A stretch of DNA of 64,000 nucleotides from Micromonospora sp. DSM 45708 (lineage in GTDB: Bacteria > Actinomycetota > Actinomycetes > Mycobacteriales > Micromonosporaceae), in contig NZ_CP154796.1 in the NCBI RefSeq assembly GCF_039566955.1, positions 4,650,001 through 4,714,000 of the forward strand, given 5' to 3'. A program made the position numbers and the translations under genes. The notes under the pieces are model-generated. The model was not told the DNA's origin, made no database searches, and saw only the letters and a list, made by a program, of their open reading frames with translations. This document shows, piece after piece, positions 1 through 7,915 of this stretch (positions are counted from its first letter, which is position 1; the number at the start of each line of letters is the position of its first letter).

Positions 1-274
1 CGATCAGGCCGATGCGCTCGGTGACGGTGGCCAGCGCGGCGAGCAGCGTGAGCGGCTCGAAGACGGCCTGGATGTTGTGCCGGACGGCCGGACCGACGGC
101 CAGCCCGTCGGCGAGGAAGACCGAGTCGAGGGTGCCCCGCTCGGCGATGCGGGCCAGCTCCTGGAAGTGCCGCACGTCGGCGAGGCGGCCGGGGTCGGTG
201 CGTGGGTGCCGCCAGGCGGCCTCGTGGTGGCCGACGCCCATCAGGAAGGCGTTCAGGTGCAGGGTGCGGGTCAT
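1..274 (-). CDS. LLM-class flavin-dependent monooxygenase, NtaA/SnaA/DszA type (partial, N-terminus only)
   Basis: The first 91 residues of a luciferase-like flavin monooxygenase; the gene continues past base 1. It opens MTRTLHLNAFLMGVGHHEAAWR, and ADGLAVGP plus the following FEPLTLLAALA stretch fit the NtaA/SnaA/DszA branch, which uses reduced FMN and O2 to attack C-N or C-S bonds. The ATG at 274 follows a GAGAGGA ribosome site and lies 11 bases after the permease stop, so it is the last visible gene of the ABC-importer operon. With a sulfonate-type importer and a cysteine-type leader upstream, a role in releasing sulfur from an imported organosulfur compound is likely. Substrate is inferred; family assignment is firm despite the truncation. 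Confidence 0.85.
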   Translation of the reverse strand, partial: MTRTLHLNAFLMGVGHHEAAWRHPRTDPGRLADVRHFQELARIAERGTLDSVFLADGLAVGPAVRHNIQAVFEPLTLLAALATVTERIGLI

Positions 275-285
275 GGCGGTTCCTC

Positions 286-1134
286 TCAGGCGGTGGTGAC
301 GTCGACGCGCCAGGTGGAGAAGCGACGTTCCCCGGCGACGAGGAGCTGGTTGACCACCAGCCCGATGGCGGAGATGGTGATGATCCCGGCGTACATGTCG
401 GGGATCGCGAAGTTGTACTGCGCGTAGTTGACGAGGTAGCCGAGCCCGGCCTTCGCGCCGACCATCTCGGCGGCGACCAGCACCAGGATCGAGTAGGCAC
501 CGGCCAGCCGGACGCCGGTGAAGATGGTCGGCACGGACGCCGGCAGGATCACCTTCTGGAACAGCCGCAGGTGGTCCAGGCCCATCGAGCGGGCCGAGCG
601 CACCAGCAGCGGGTCGACGCCCTTCACGCCGGCGATGGTGTTCAGCAGGATCGGCCAGGAGCAGGCGTAGACCACCAGCGCGATCTTGGAGGTCTCGCCG
701 AGGCCGAGGATGAGCACGAAGACCGGCAGCAGCGCCAGCGCGGCGGTGTTGCGGAACACCTCCAGCAGCGGGCTGAGCAGGTCCGCGAGGGGCCGGTACC
801 AGCCGATCAGCAGGCCGAGCGGGATGGCGGTGACCACCGCCAGCGCCAACCCGGTCAGCGAGCGGGTCAGGCTGGCGCCGACGTGCTCGGCGAGCTGCCC
901 GCTGCGCAGCAGCTCCCACCAGGCGACGAGCACCTCGGACAGCGGGGGCAGGAAGACCCGGTCGACCAGGCCGGTGCGGGGCACGGTCTCCCAGATCGCG
1001 GCCAGCGCCAGCAGCGCGACGCTGCGGTGCAGGGCCCGGCCGCCGAGCGCGAGCAGCCGGCCGGGACGGCGGGGTGCGACGGCCGGGGCGGGCGGGGCCG
1101 CCGGGCGGGCCGGAGGTGCGGCGACGTCAACCAA
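286..1134 (-). CDS. ABC transporter permease, SsuC/TauC-like
   Basis: Membrane component of an importer for sulfonate, nitrate or taurine-type solutes (282 residues). After a Pro/Ala-rich cytoplasmic start there are about six hydrophobic segments. A BPD-type coupling loop reads ARSMGLDHLRLFQKVILPA, where the ATPase docks. Its start overlaps the end of the ATPase gene by 8 bases, indicating translational coupling. Length and topology match SsuC/TauC proteins. The transported compound cannot be read from the sequence; the sulfur leader upstream and the monooxygenase downstream favour an organosulfonate. Confidence 0.9.
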   Translation of the reverse strand: MVDVAAPPARPAAPPAPAVAPRRPGRLLALGGRALHRSVALLALAAIWETVPRTGLVDRVFLPPLSEVLVAWWELLRSGQLAEHVGASLTRSLTGLALAVVTAIPLGLLIGWYRPLADLLSPLLEVFRNTAALALLPVFVLILGLGETSKIALVVYACSWPILLNTIAGVKGVDPLLVRSARSMGLDHLRLFQKVILPASVPTIFTGVRLAGAYSILVLVAAEMVGAKAGLGYLVNYAQYNFAIPDMYAGIITISAIGLVVNQLLVAGERRFSTWRVDVTTA

Positions 1135-1945
1135 CGCGGGCCTCCTCGCGGACGGCGGACTGCGCGGCGCGTACCTCGTCGCGCAGCAGCGTCCAGATCT
1201 GGTGCCGGTGGTGCCGGAACGCGTCGGTGGAGCGGACGTCCTCCTCCGCCTCCCGGTCGCCCAGCTCGATGTCGATGACCTGCTTGATCCGGCCGGGGCG
1301 GGACGTCATCACGGCGACCCGTCCGCCCAGGTGCACGGCCTCGTCGATGCCGTGCGTGATGAACACGATGGTCTTGCCGGTGGCCTGCCAGATCCGGACC
1401 AGCTCGTCCTGGAGCGAGTCGCGGGTCTGCGCGTCGAGCGCGGCGAACGGCTCGTCCATGAGCAGCACGTCCGGGTCGTACGCGAGGCTGCGGGCGATGG
1501 CGACGCGTTGCTTCATGCCGCCGGACAGCTCGTGCGGGTAACGGTCGGCGAAGCCGGTGAGGCCGACCAGTTCCAGGTGGTGGGCGACGCGTTCGGCGCG
1601 TTCGGCGCGGGGCAGGCCCTTGGCCTCCAGGCCGAACGCGACGTTGCCGGCGGCGGTGCGCCAGGGCAGCAGCGCGTACTGCTGGAAGACGATGCCCCGG
1701 TCCAGGCCGGGACCGGTGACCGGCCGGCCGTCGACGAGCACCTGCCCCGCGGTCGGGGTGGTCAGCCCGCCGAGCAGGTCGAGCAGGGTCGACTTGCCGC
1801 AGCCGCTGGGGCCGACGACGACGAGGAACTCGCCGGGGCGTACGCCGAGGGTGAGGTCGTCGAGCGCGGTGACCGCGCCGCCGCCGGCACGCCGGCCCGG
1901 GAAGACCTTGCGCACCCGGTCGAAGCGGATCTTGTCGGTGCTCAC
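1127..1945 (-). CDS. ABC transporter ATP-binding protein, SsuB/TauB-like
   Basis: Cytoplasmic ATPase that powers the importer. Visible motifs are Walker A GPSGCGKST, the Q-loop in FQQYALLPW, signature LSGGM, Walker B VLLMDEP and the switch His in FITHGIDEA, in the normal order for SsuB/NrtD-like proteins. The chosen start is GTG at 1945 (MSTDKIRF, 272 residues). It overlaps the stop of the binding-protein gene by 4 bases (GTGA), and upstream in-frame sequence is only a shadow of that gene. Confidence 0.92.
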   Translation of the reverse strand: MSTDKIRFDRVRKVFPGRRAGGGAVTALDDLTLGVRPGEFLVVVGPSGCGKSTLLDLLGGLTTPTAGQVLVDGRPVTGPGLDRGIVFQQYALLPWRTAAGNVAFGLEAKGLPRAERAERVAHHLELVGLTGFADRYPHELSGGMKQRVAIARSLAYDPDVLLMDEPFAALDAQTRDSLQDELVRIWQATGKTIVFITHGIDEAVHLGGRVAVMTSRPGRIKQVIDIELGDREAEEDVRSTDAFRHHRHQIWTLLRDEVRAAQSAVREEARVG

Positions 1946-2973
1946 GCGCCACCGCCCGGGTTGGCGAACGCGTTGAACCGGTTGGTGTAGAGGTCGCCCG
2001 GCTTCGGCCGGGCGCCCTTGAGTTCGCCGGCGTCGGCCAGCCAGTCGATCCAGGTGGCGAACTCCCGGTCGGTGATGACGCCGCCGGTCTCGGCCACGCC
2101 GCTGGACTTCCAGTAGTCGACCAGGGTGGCGTCCTCGTTGCGGCCCCGCTTGCCGATGATCTCCTTGAGTCGGGCCACCACGGTCGCCCGGGGCTGGGTG
2201 CGCGCCCACTCGATGGCCTTGCCCACACCGGTGACGAACGCGCGGACGGTGTCCGGGTTGCGGGCGATGAAGTCGTCGCGGAAGACGTAGCTGCCGGCGC
2301 TGAACGCCCCGAGCAGCTCGAAGTCGGTGAACACGGTGCGGATGCCGCCGGCCGCGACCGCCTTGTCGCGGATCACACCGCCGAGCACCGCGACGTCGAT
2401 CTGCTTGGCGCGCAGCGACTGTTCGGTGTTGACCGGCGGCAGCGCGACAAGTTCGACGCGGCCGATCTCGTCGGCGGTCAGACCGCCCCTGGCGAGCCAG
2501 GTCCGCAGCACGGCCTCGGCGTGCGCGCCGAGCGTGTTCATGCCGACCCGCTTGCCGATCAGGTCGCGCGGGCCGCGGATCGGGCTGTCGTCGCGCACGT
2601 AGTAGCCCTGGAAGGTCTGTGCGTCGGAGCCGTAGTAGCTGACCACGGCCGTGATCGGCGCGTTGGCGGTCTGGAGCTTGACGATCGCGCCGTTGAACGC
2701 GCCGCCGAAGTCGCTCTGGCCGGTGGCGGTGGCCTGGATGTCGGCCGGGCCGCCGGTGACGTTGCCGATCCAGGTGAGCGTCACGTCGCCGAGGTAGCCG
2801 AGGTCGGCGGCGAGTTCGGGGAGCGTCACCTGACCGACCGAGCCCTGGTAGCGCAGTTCGGTGGTCTGGCTGCCGGTGGCGGCGGCGCGGGCGCCGCAGC
2901 CGGTGGCGGCGGTGAGGGCGAGCAGGGCGACGGCGGCGGCGAGGGCACGCCGGGGTGAGCTGGTCGAGGGCAT
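1942..2973 (-). CDS. ABC transporter substrate-binding lipoprotein, SsuA/NrtA-like
   Basis: Extracytoplasmic receptor of the importer, 343 residues. It starts MPSTSSPRRALAAAVALL and has a lipobox ending ALTAATGC, so Cys is probably lipidated after signal peptidase II cleavage. The remainder looks like an SBP_bac/NMT1-type domain (DLIGKRVGMNTLGAHAEAVL, then VFTDFELLGAFSAGSYVF). The ATG at 2973 is preferred over an in-frame start 45 bases upstream because GGAGACACC sits in front of it. It is first in the operon and is separated from a short cysteine-type leader peptide by 138 bases. Confidence 0.9.
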   Translation of the reverse strand: MPSTSSPRRALAAAVALLALTAATGCGARAAATGSQTTELRYQGSVGQVTLPELAADLGYLGDVTLTWIGNVTGGPADIQATATGQSDFGGAFNGAIVKLQTANAPITAVVSYYGSDAQTFQGYYVRDDSPIRGPRDLIGKRVGMNTLGAHAEAVLRTWLARGGLTADEIGRVELVALPPVNTEQSLRAKQIDVAVLGGVIRDKAVAAGGIRTVFTDFELLGAFSAGSYVFRDDFIARNPDTVRAFVTGVGKAIEWARTQPRATVVARLKEIIGKRGRNEDATLVDYWKSSGVAETGGVITDREFATWIDWLADAGELKGARPKPGDLYTNRFNAFANPGGGA

Positions 2974-3111
2974 GGCGGTGTCTCCTGATCTGTCCACGAT
3001 GCGGTGGAGGGGGCCCACGTGGGGGCGGAGCGCACGCCGTGCCGCGCCGGGCCACGATGCGCCGGCGACGGGAACGGACGGGCGGAGAGGGGGGAACGAC
3101 GAGCGCTTGGC

Positions 3112-3189
3112 TCAACAGAGCGCGCTCGCGTGCCGGACCAGGTCGACGTGCACGCGAGCGGTGAGGAGAAGCTCGTCCCGCTGCGACAT
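3112..3189 (-). CDS. Short leader peptide upstream of the sulfur importer (cysteine attenuator type)
   Basis: A 25-codon ORF beginning MSQRDELL, with core ARVHVDLVRHASALC, ending Ala-Leu-Cys-stop. Short peptides with an R-x-HVDL-x-R-x-x-SA-x-C ending precede sulfate, cysteine and sulfonate genes in many actinobacteria and are regarded as putative attenuator leaders. A purine-rich GAGGG lies just before the ATG. The Cys codon next to the stop suits ribosome stalling when Cys-tRNA is low. It lies 138 bases before the binding-protein ATG, on the same strand. That it regulates the operon is inferred from family and position. Confidence 0.7.
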   Translation of the reverse strand: MSQRDELLLTARVHVDLVRHASALC

Positions 3190-3433
3190 GCCCTCATGCT
3201 GCCGACCGTCGTCCCCGCCGGTCAACGCTCTTCCAGTCAGTGAGACTTTCATTGCTGGCTTTGTTACAACCCGCCTCCACCAGCATTTACCACCCCTTAA
3301 CACCTACCCGTTGGATAGAGATTGTGCCGGGCGCGACGCCCACCGTCCAGACCGGACCGCACCGGGTTTCGCGTTTCGTCGATCCGGGCATGTTCCCCTC
3401 GCAGAAGCAGGGAGATCGAAGGAGGCACCCCCG

Positions 3434-3607
3434 ATGGGCGTCCAGTTCCGCAAGCGCAAGAAGTACGGGCCACTGATCCTCCACTTCACCCAGAACGGGT
3501 TCTCCTCGTGGAGCATCAAGATCGGCCGTTGGTCCTGGAACTCGAACACCCGCGCCCACCGCGTGGACCTTCCGGGGCCGCTGTCCTGGAAGCAGGACAA
3601 GGCCTGA
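3434..3607 (+). CDS. DUF4236-type small protein
   Basis: A 57-residue basic protein beginning MGVQFRKRKKYGPL, the usual opening of short actinobacterial DUF4236 proteins, with a Trp/Ser-rich core (FSSWSIKIGRWSWN). No signal peptide or membrane helix is visible. The ATG follows GAAGGAGG with normal spacing. It is monocistronic: a perfect hairpin follows the stop. Function is unknown. Confidence 0.8.
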   Translation: MGVQFRKRKKYGPLILHFTQNGFSSWSIKIGRWSWNSNTRAHRVDLPGPLSWKQDKA

Positions 3608-3610
3608 TCC

Positions 3611-3665
3611 CCGGGCGACGAACTCCGGTGCCGACGGTCCGTCGGCACCGGAGTTCGTCGCCCGG
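3611..3665. terminator. Perfect 25-bp hairpin, probable terminator
   Basis: Arms at 3611-3635 and 3641-3665 are exactly complementary and flank the five-base loop GGTCC. It starts four bases after the DUF4236 stop codon and lies before the K+ channel gene. No U-tract follows, as is common for actinobacterial terminators. Confidence 0.7.
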
Positions 3666-3712
3666 TCCGGTGTTCCGCCGACGCGACCGGGTCCAGGGCG
3701 CACAATCGCGAC

Positions 3713-4231
3713 ATGGTGGACCTGACCCCGCGGCGGATGCGGCGGCGGGCCGTGGCGGCCTCCGCGCTGATGCTGACCGGCTACTTCCTGGTCCCGGTCG
3801 AGGCGGATCCGAACGGGCTGCGGCTGGCCCTGCGCTCCGTCGCCACGGTGCTGCTGGTGGCGGCGGTCGCGTTCCTGGTGACCGGCCAGGTCCGGCGTCA
3901 GCTCACCCGCGACCAGCCGACCGGCGACGCGGAGGACCGCGCGCTCACCCGCCTCGCCATCGCGTTGATCGCCGGGCTGCTGGTCTTCGCGCTGGCCGAC
4001 TACGTGGTGGCGAACACCCGCCCCGGTGAGTTCGTCGGGTTGCGCACCCGGATCGACGCGCTCTACTTCGCGCTGGCCACGCTCACCACGATCGGCTACG
4101 GCGACGTGCACGCACAGGGGCAGATCGCCCGGGTGGCGGTCTGCGCGCAGATGGTGTTCAGCATCGGCGTGGTCGCCACCGGCGCGTCGGTGGTGGTCAG
4201 GCAGATGACCCAGCGGTCCTCACGGCGCTGA
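3713..4231 (+). CDS. Potassium channel family protein (ion channel pore domain)
   Basis: Integral membrane K+-selective channel of 172 residues. Hydrophobic segments lie near residues 13-28, 37-57, 80-100 and 138-163. A re-entrant pore carries the selectivity filter TIGYGD at 126-131. No RCK or cyclic-nucleotide domain follows, so any gating domain is missing or supplied by another protein. It has its own short upstream region after the 3611-3665 hairpin. Its 3' end overlaps the convergent gene at 4197-5096 by 35 bases. Confidence 0.88.
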   Translation: MVDLTPRRMRRRAVAASALMLTGYFLVPVEADPNGLRLALRSVATVLLVAAVAFLVTGQVRRQLTRDQPTGDAEDRALTRLAIALIAGLLVFALADYVVANTRPGEFVGLRTRIDALYFALATLTTIGYGDVHAQGQIARVAVCAQMVFSIGVVATGASVVVRQMTQRSSRR

Positions 4232-5096
4232 TCACCACGTCCCCACCGAGCCGGCCGGGCTCCGGGTCGCGGGTCACCGCGCCGCCGGCGAGCAGCGAGG
4301 CGAGCGCCCGGTTGGCGTCGGCGGTCCGGTAGACAGTGGCGGTGGCCGCGAACCGGCGCAGCTCGGTCACCGTACGGGGGCCGGAGCGGGCCAGCTCGGC
4401 CAACAGCTCACGGCGCAGCGGGCCCGCCTCCGGGTCGAGCGTGACGTCGAGCAGCGGTCCCGCCGGGTCGGCCGGGTCGCGGTAACGCACACCGGCGAAC
4501 CCGTCGACCGCCCAGAGCGCGTCCTTCACCGTCTCCAGGCCGCGGTCGGAACCGGTGGCGTAGCCGAGCAGCCGGGCCGGCCCGTCCTCCGGCACCAGCT
4601 CCACCTCGGTGACCAACGGGAAACCGGCCCCGGTCAACGCCGGCCGCAGCGACCGGCCGGGCGCGGTCACCAGCAGCAGCTCGGCCGGGCGGCCGGCGGC
4701 CACGGCGGCCAGCAGGGCCGGGTCGGGCTCGCCGCCGTCGACCACGGCCAGCAGCGGCGCGCCGGCCGCGCCGGCCGCCTTGAGCGCCACCGGCAGCCGG
4801 TCCGGCCGGCCGGGCACCAGGTGCACGGCCACGTCCGCCGGGAGGGCGGCCTCGGCGGCGCCGAGCCGTGCCGGCAGCTCCGCGTCGCCCTCGGCCAGCA
4901 CCAGCACGGTCAGCCGCCGCCCGCGCAGCCGGTCGGCGAACTCGGCCACCACGCGCAGCGCCGCCTCCGCGCCGCCGGCGTCTCCCCCGGCGTACGCCAG
5001 GGCGAGCGTGGCCCGCCGCGCCCGGTGCAGCGCCGCGGGGAGCCAGTGGTCGAGCTGGCGGACGAGCAGCTCGCGCAGGACGGCGTCGGTCGACAT
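4197..5096 (-). CDS. Hypothetical protein with possible C-terminal winged helix
   Basis: A 299-residue Ala/Leu-rich cytoplasmic protein that I do not recognise. The N-terminal two thirds alternates hydrophobic strands and helices (LTVLVLAEG, LLAVVDGG, ELLLVTAPG), suggesting a Rossmann-like or phospholipase D-like alpha/beta fold without visible catalytic signatures. The last 80 residues (LRRELLAELARSGPRTVTEL and onward) resemble a winged-helix domain. It converges on the K+ channel and overlaps it by 35 bases. Steady high-GC third-position usage supports it as a real gene. Confidence 0.65.
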   Translation of the reverse strand: MSTDAVLRELLVRQLDHWLPAALHRARRATLALAYAGGDAGGAEAALRVVAEFADRLRGRRLTVLVLAEGDAELPARLGAAEAALPADVAVHLVPGRPDRLPVALKAAGAAGAPLLAVVDGGEPDPALLAAVAAGRPAELLLVTAPGRSLRPALTGAGFPLVTEVELVPEDGPARLLGYATGSDRGLETVKDALWAVDGFAGVRYRDPADPAGPLLDVTLDPEAGPLRRELLAELARSGPRTVTELRRFAATATVYRTADANRALASLLAGGAVTRDPEPGRLGGDVVISAVRTAGSSA

Positions 5097-5144
5097 GGTG
5101 CCGTTTCTACCGCACCCGACCGGGCGGCCGGCCGGGAACCCCGG

Positions 5145-5666
5145 TCAGGCCGGGACGGAGACGCCCACGCCGCCGCGGGTCTGGCCGCCGTAGCGTTGCC
5201 GTTCCCGGTCGAGGTCGAGCCGACCGATCCGCTTGCGGGCGGTGAGCGCGGCGTCGTCCAGCAGGTTCGCCGGGACGATCCAGACGATCTCGAACTCCAG
5301 CCCGTCGGGGTCGCGGCCGTAGAGGCTCTTGGTGGTGCCGTGGTCGGACGCGCCGGCCAGCGCGTCGGCGGCGGCCAGCCGCTCGGCGGTGGCGGCCAGC
5401 TCGTCGAGCGTGTCCAGCTCCCAGGCGAGGTGGTAGAGGCCGACGGTGCCCCGGCCGGCCTGGGACGCCCCGGCCGCCGCGCCGATCTCGAACAGCCCGA
5501 GGTCGTGGTCGTTGGTGGAGTCGGGCGCCTGGAGGAAGGCGGCGCCGCGGAAGCCGTCCGGCGTCATCGGGACCCGGCGGAAGCCCAGCACGTCGCGGTA
5601 GAAGGCGACGCTGCGCTCCAGGTCACTGACGTAGAGGACGGCGTGGTTGAGCCGGTGGATTCCCAT
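5145..5666 (-). CDS. VOC family protein (glyoxalase/extradiol dioxygenase-like)
   Basis: A 173-residue single-domain vicinal-oxygen-chelate protein. It starts MGIHRLNHAVLYVSDLERSV with the typical first metal-ligand His. Later landmarks are GTVGLYHLAWEL and a YGRDPDGLEFEIVW ending that supplies the remaining His/Glu ligand positions. These proteins bind a divalent metal and act as dioxygenases, lyases or resistance proteins; substrate is unknown. ATG at 5666 follows GAGGGC. It is divergent from a MarR gene with a shared 59-base spacer, so it is the natural MarR target. Confidence 0.85.
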   Translation of the reverse strand: MGIHRLNHAVLYVSDLERSVAFYRDVLGFRRVPMTPDGFRGAAFLQAPDSTNDHDLGLFEIGAAAGASQAGRGTVGLYHLAWELDTLDELAATAERLAAADALAGASDHGTTKSLYGRDPDGLEFEIVWIVPANLLDDAALTARKRIGRLDLDRERQRYGGQTRGGVGVSVPA

Positions 5667-5690
5667 GCCCTCGACGGTACCGCGTTTTGA

Positions 5691-5718
5691 TTGAGCGTTC
5701 AACCATTGGCGCTATGAT
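5691..5718 (+). promoter_or_regulatory. MarR promoter with overlapping palindromic operator
   Basis: TTGAGC at 5691-5696 and TATGAT at 5713-5718 form a sigma-70-like promoter with a 16-base spacer. Transcription would start near 5725, directly at the MarR ATG (leaderless). TTGAGCGTTCAA at 5691-5702 is a near-palindrome with TTGA/TCAA arms over the -35 and is a plausible MarR operator covering both divergent genes. Confidence 0.55.
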
Positions 5719-5725
5719 GGGCGTC

Positions 5726-6187
5726 ATGACCCGGTGGCTGGACCCCGACGAGCAGCGGACCTGGCGGGCCTTCCTCGCCGCCTCCCGCGCGCTGATGGAC
5801 ACGCTCGACCGCGAGCTGCAACGCGACGCCGGCATGCCGCACGCGTACTACGAGATCCTGGTCCGGCTCTCCGAGGCCCCCGACCGGCGGCTGCGGATGA
5901 GCGAGCTGGCCGATGCCACCGGCTCCTCGCGCAGCCGGCTCTCGCACGCCGCCGCCCGGCTGGAGGCCGCCGGTTGGATCCGCCGGGAGGACTGCCCCAC
6001 CGACCGGCGCGGCCAGCTCGCCGTGCTCACCGACGACGGCTTCGCCACGCTGGGCGCCGCCGCGCCCGGGCACGTCGAGGGGGTACGCCGGCACCTGTTC
6101 GACGCGCTCAGCCCGGCCCAGGTCGACCAGCTCCGCCGGATCAGCGAGACGCTCGCCGACCACTTGACCCAATCGGCACCAAACTGA
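5726..6187 (+). CDS. MarR family transcriptional regulator
   Basis: A 153-residue winged-helix regulator. The DNA-binding core runs MSELADATGSSRSRLSHAAARLEAAGWIRRE, shown here only as positions about 54-84, and the wing contains DCPTDRRGQLAVLTDDG. It probably represses itself and the divergent VOC gene, responding to a phenolic or oxidant ligand (family knowledge; ligand unknown). ATG at 5726 is chosen over ATGs at 5714 and 5717 because those fall inside the apparent -10 element, making 5726 a leaderless start. Confidence 0.88.
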   Translation: MTRWLDPDEQRTWRAFLAASRALMDTLDRELQRDAGMPHAYYEILVRLSEAPDRRLRMSELADATGSSRSRLSHAAARLEAAGWIRREDCPTDRRGQLAVLTDDGFATLGAAAPGHVEGVRRHLFDALSPAQVDQLRRISETLADHLTQSAPN

Positions 6188-6235
6188 TCCACTCCGGGGG
6201 TTGTACTTACCGTCGCCGGATGAGCACGATGGGGC

Positions 6236-7912
6236 GTGTCCTCCGGCTTCGCTGACCTGACCGTCCAGGCGCACCAACTGGTGTCCGAAGGCGACCTCAC
6301 CGGTGCGCAACGGCTGCTCGCCGACGCGCTCAGCGACGCCGACCCGCGCCCCGGCAACGCCTCCCCCGAGCTGGCCGAGGCGGCCGGCCTCCAGGCGCGA
6401 CTGCTCGTCGCGCTCGGCGAACCGCACTCCGCGCGCGGCTGGGCCGCGTTCGCGTACGCGGCGGCCACCCGCCTGTTCGGCCGCTCCGACGAACGCACCG
6501 TCACCGCCGCCGCGACGCTGGCCGCGGTGCTGCACCGGGTCGGCAGCGACGCCCGCGCCGCCCGGCTCTACTCCGACGTCATCATCGAGCTGACCGCCCG
6601 CGACGGGCCCGAGTCGCAGCGGGTGCTGGCCGCGCACGCCGACCTGGCCACGGTGGAATACGCACGCGGTCAGTGCGAGGTGGCCCGCGACCGCCTCGCC
6701 GACGCGTGGGAGCTGCACCGCGAGGTCTACGGCGACGACCACCCCAGCGGCATCAAGATGCTGGCCAAGCTCGGCGCCATGGAACGCGACTGCGGCCGGT
6801 ACGCCGAGGCGCACGAGCACCTGGCGCTCGCCGAGGACCTGTGCCGCCAGCACCTGGCCGTGGACGACCCGCTCGCCGTCCAGGTGGCCGGCCTGGCCCG
6901 GGCCGCCGCCGACCCCGACCATGTCTGCGCCGCGCCCGAGCCACCCGCGCCACGGACGCCGGTGGTGCCCGCCGCCCGGGTCGCCCCACCCGTCGAGGGT
7001 CCACCCGACCTGCCGCCCTACACGCCGCCCGCGCTCGACGAGCCGGTGCAGACGCCGCTCTACCACCCGCCGGGCCGGGCCACCGACGCCGGGCACGTGC
7101 CCACGCCCCGCACCCCGCCCGAGGCCGACGGCGAGCCGTTCGACGACTACCCGTGGCCGCCGGAGCATGAGCAGCCCTGGCGACCCGACGGGCCCGCGGA
7201 GCAGCGCTGGCAGCCGGCCGACCAGCCCTGGCCGCCGGACGAGCCGGCCGACCCCCGACGGGCCGGCGGGTCGGCCGAGCAGCCCTGGCCGCCGGGCGAG
7301 GACGCGTTGCCGCCCACCGTGGTCGGGCTCGCCGACGACGCGCCGCCCGGCGTACGCCGGGTGCCGCCGCCCCCGGCCCCCGAGTCGCCGTCGCGCTACC
7401 TGCCGGTGCACGTGCCCCGGCCCCCCGCCACGCCCCGGCGCGAACGGCCCTGGCTGCCGCTGGCGGTGCTCGGCGTGGTGGTGGCGCTGCTGCTCGGCAC
7501 CATCGCGGTGATCGCCGGCGTGTCGCGGGTGGGCGGTGGCCACGACACCCCGGCCGCCCCGTCGGGCGGACCGCCGACGAGCGGACCGCCGCCGACCTCC
7601 GCGCGCCCGACCGCAAGTGCCCGGCCGGCCGCCTCCCCGGGCACCCCACCGGGCCGGTTCGCGCTCACCGACCGACGCGACAGCATCGTGCTGAGCTGGA
7701 CGTACCCGGCCGGCGCGGAAGGGCCGGTGGTGGTCGCCGGGGGCCGCGCCGGCCAGCCGCAGCACACGTTCGCGACACTGCCCGCCGGCTCGGGCGACTA
7801 CATCGCCTACGGGCTCGACCGCACCACCGACTACTGCTTCACCGTGGCGCTGGTCTGGTCCACCGACACGGTCGCCCGCGCCGCCCCGGTCTGCACGAAG
7901 CGACGCCGCTGA
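6236..7912 (+). CDS. TPR-containing single-pass membrane protein with fibronectin-like C-terminus
   Basis: A 558-residue multidomain protein of unrecognised function. Residues 1-225 form helical tetratricopeptide-like repeats (AQRLLADAL, AARLYSDVIIEL, ARDRLADAWELH, AHEHLALAEDLC). Residues about 226-395 are a Pro/Trp-rich disordered region with repeated PWPP motifs. A single membrane helix lies near 405-428, followed by a Ser/Thr/Pro linker and a beta-rich, FN3-like end (SIVLSWTYPAGAEGPVVVAG). The likely topology is TPR inside, FN3-like outside. The start is GTG at 6236. It may link cytoplasmic protein interactions to the cell surface. Confidence 0.8.
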   Translation: MSSGFADLTVQAHQLVSEGDLTGAQRLLADALSDADPRPGNASPELAEAAGLQARLLVALGEPHSARGWAAFAYAAATRLFGRSDERTVTAAATLAAVLHRVGSDARAARLYSDVIIELTARDGPESQRVLAAHADLATVEYARGQCEVARDRLADAWELHREVYGDDHPSGIKMLAKLGAMERDCGRYAEAHEHLALAEDLCRQHLAVDDPLAVQVAGLARAAADPDHVCAAPEPPAPRTPVVPAARVAPPVEGPPDLPPYTPPALDEPVQTPLYHPPGRATDAGHVPTPRTPPEADGEPFDDYPWPPEHEQPWRPDGPAEQRWQPADQPWPPDEPADPRRAGGSAEQPWPPGEDALPPTVVGLADDAPPGVRRVPPPPAPESPSRYLPVHVPRPPATPRRERPWLPLAVLGVVVALLLGTIAVIAGVSRVGGGHDTPAAPSGGPPTSGPPPTSARPTASARPAASPGTPPGRFALTDRRDSIVLSWTYPAGAEGPVVVAGGRAGQPQHTFATLPAGSGDYIAYGLDRTTDYCFTVALVWSTDTVARAAPVCTKRRR

Positions 7913-7915
7913 CTG

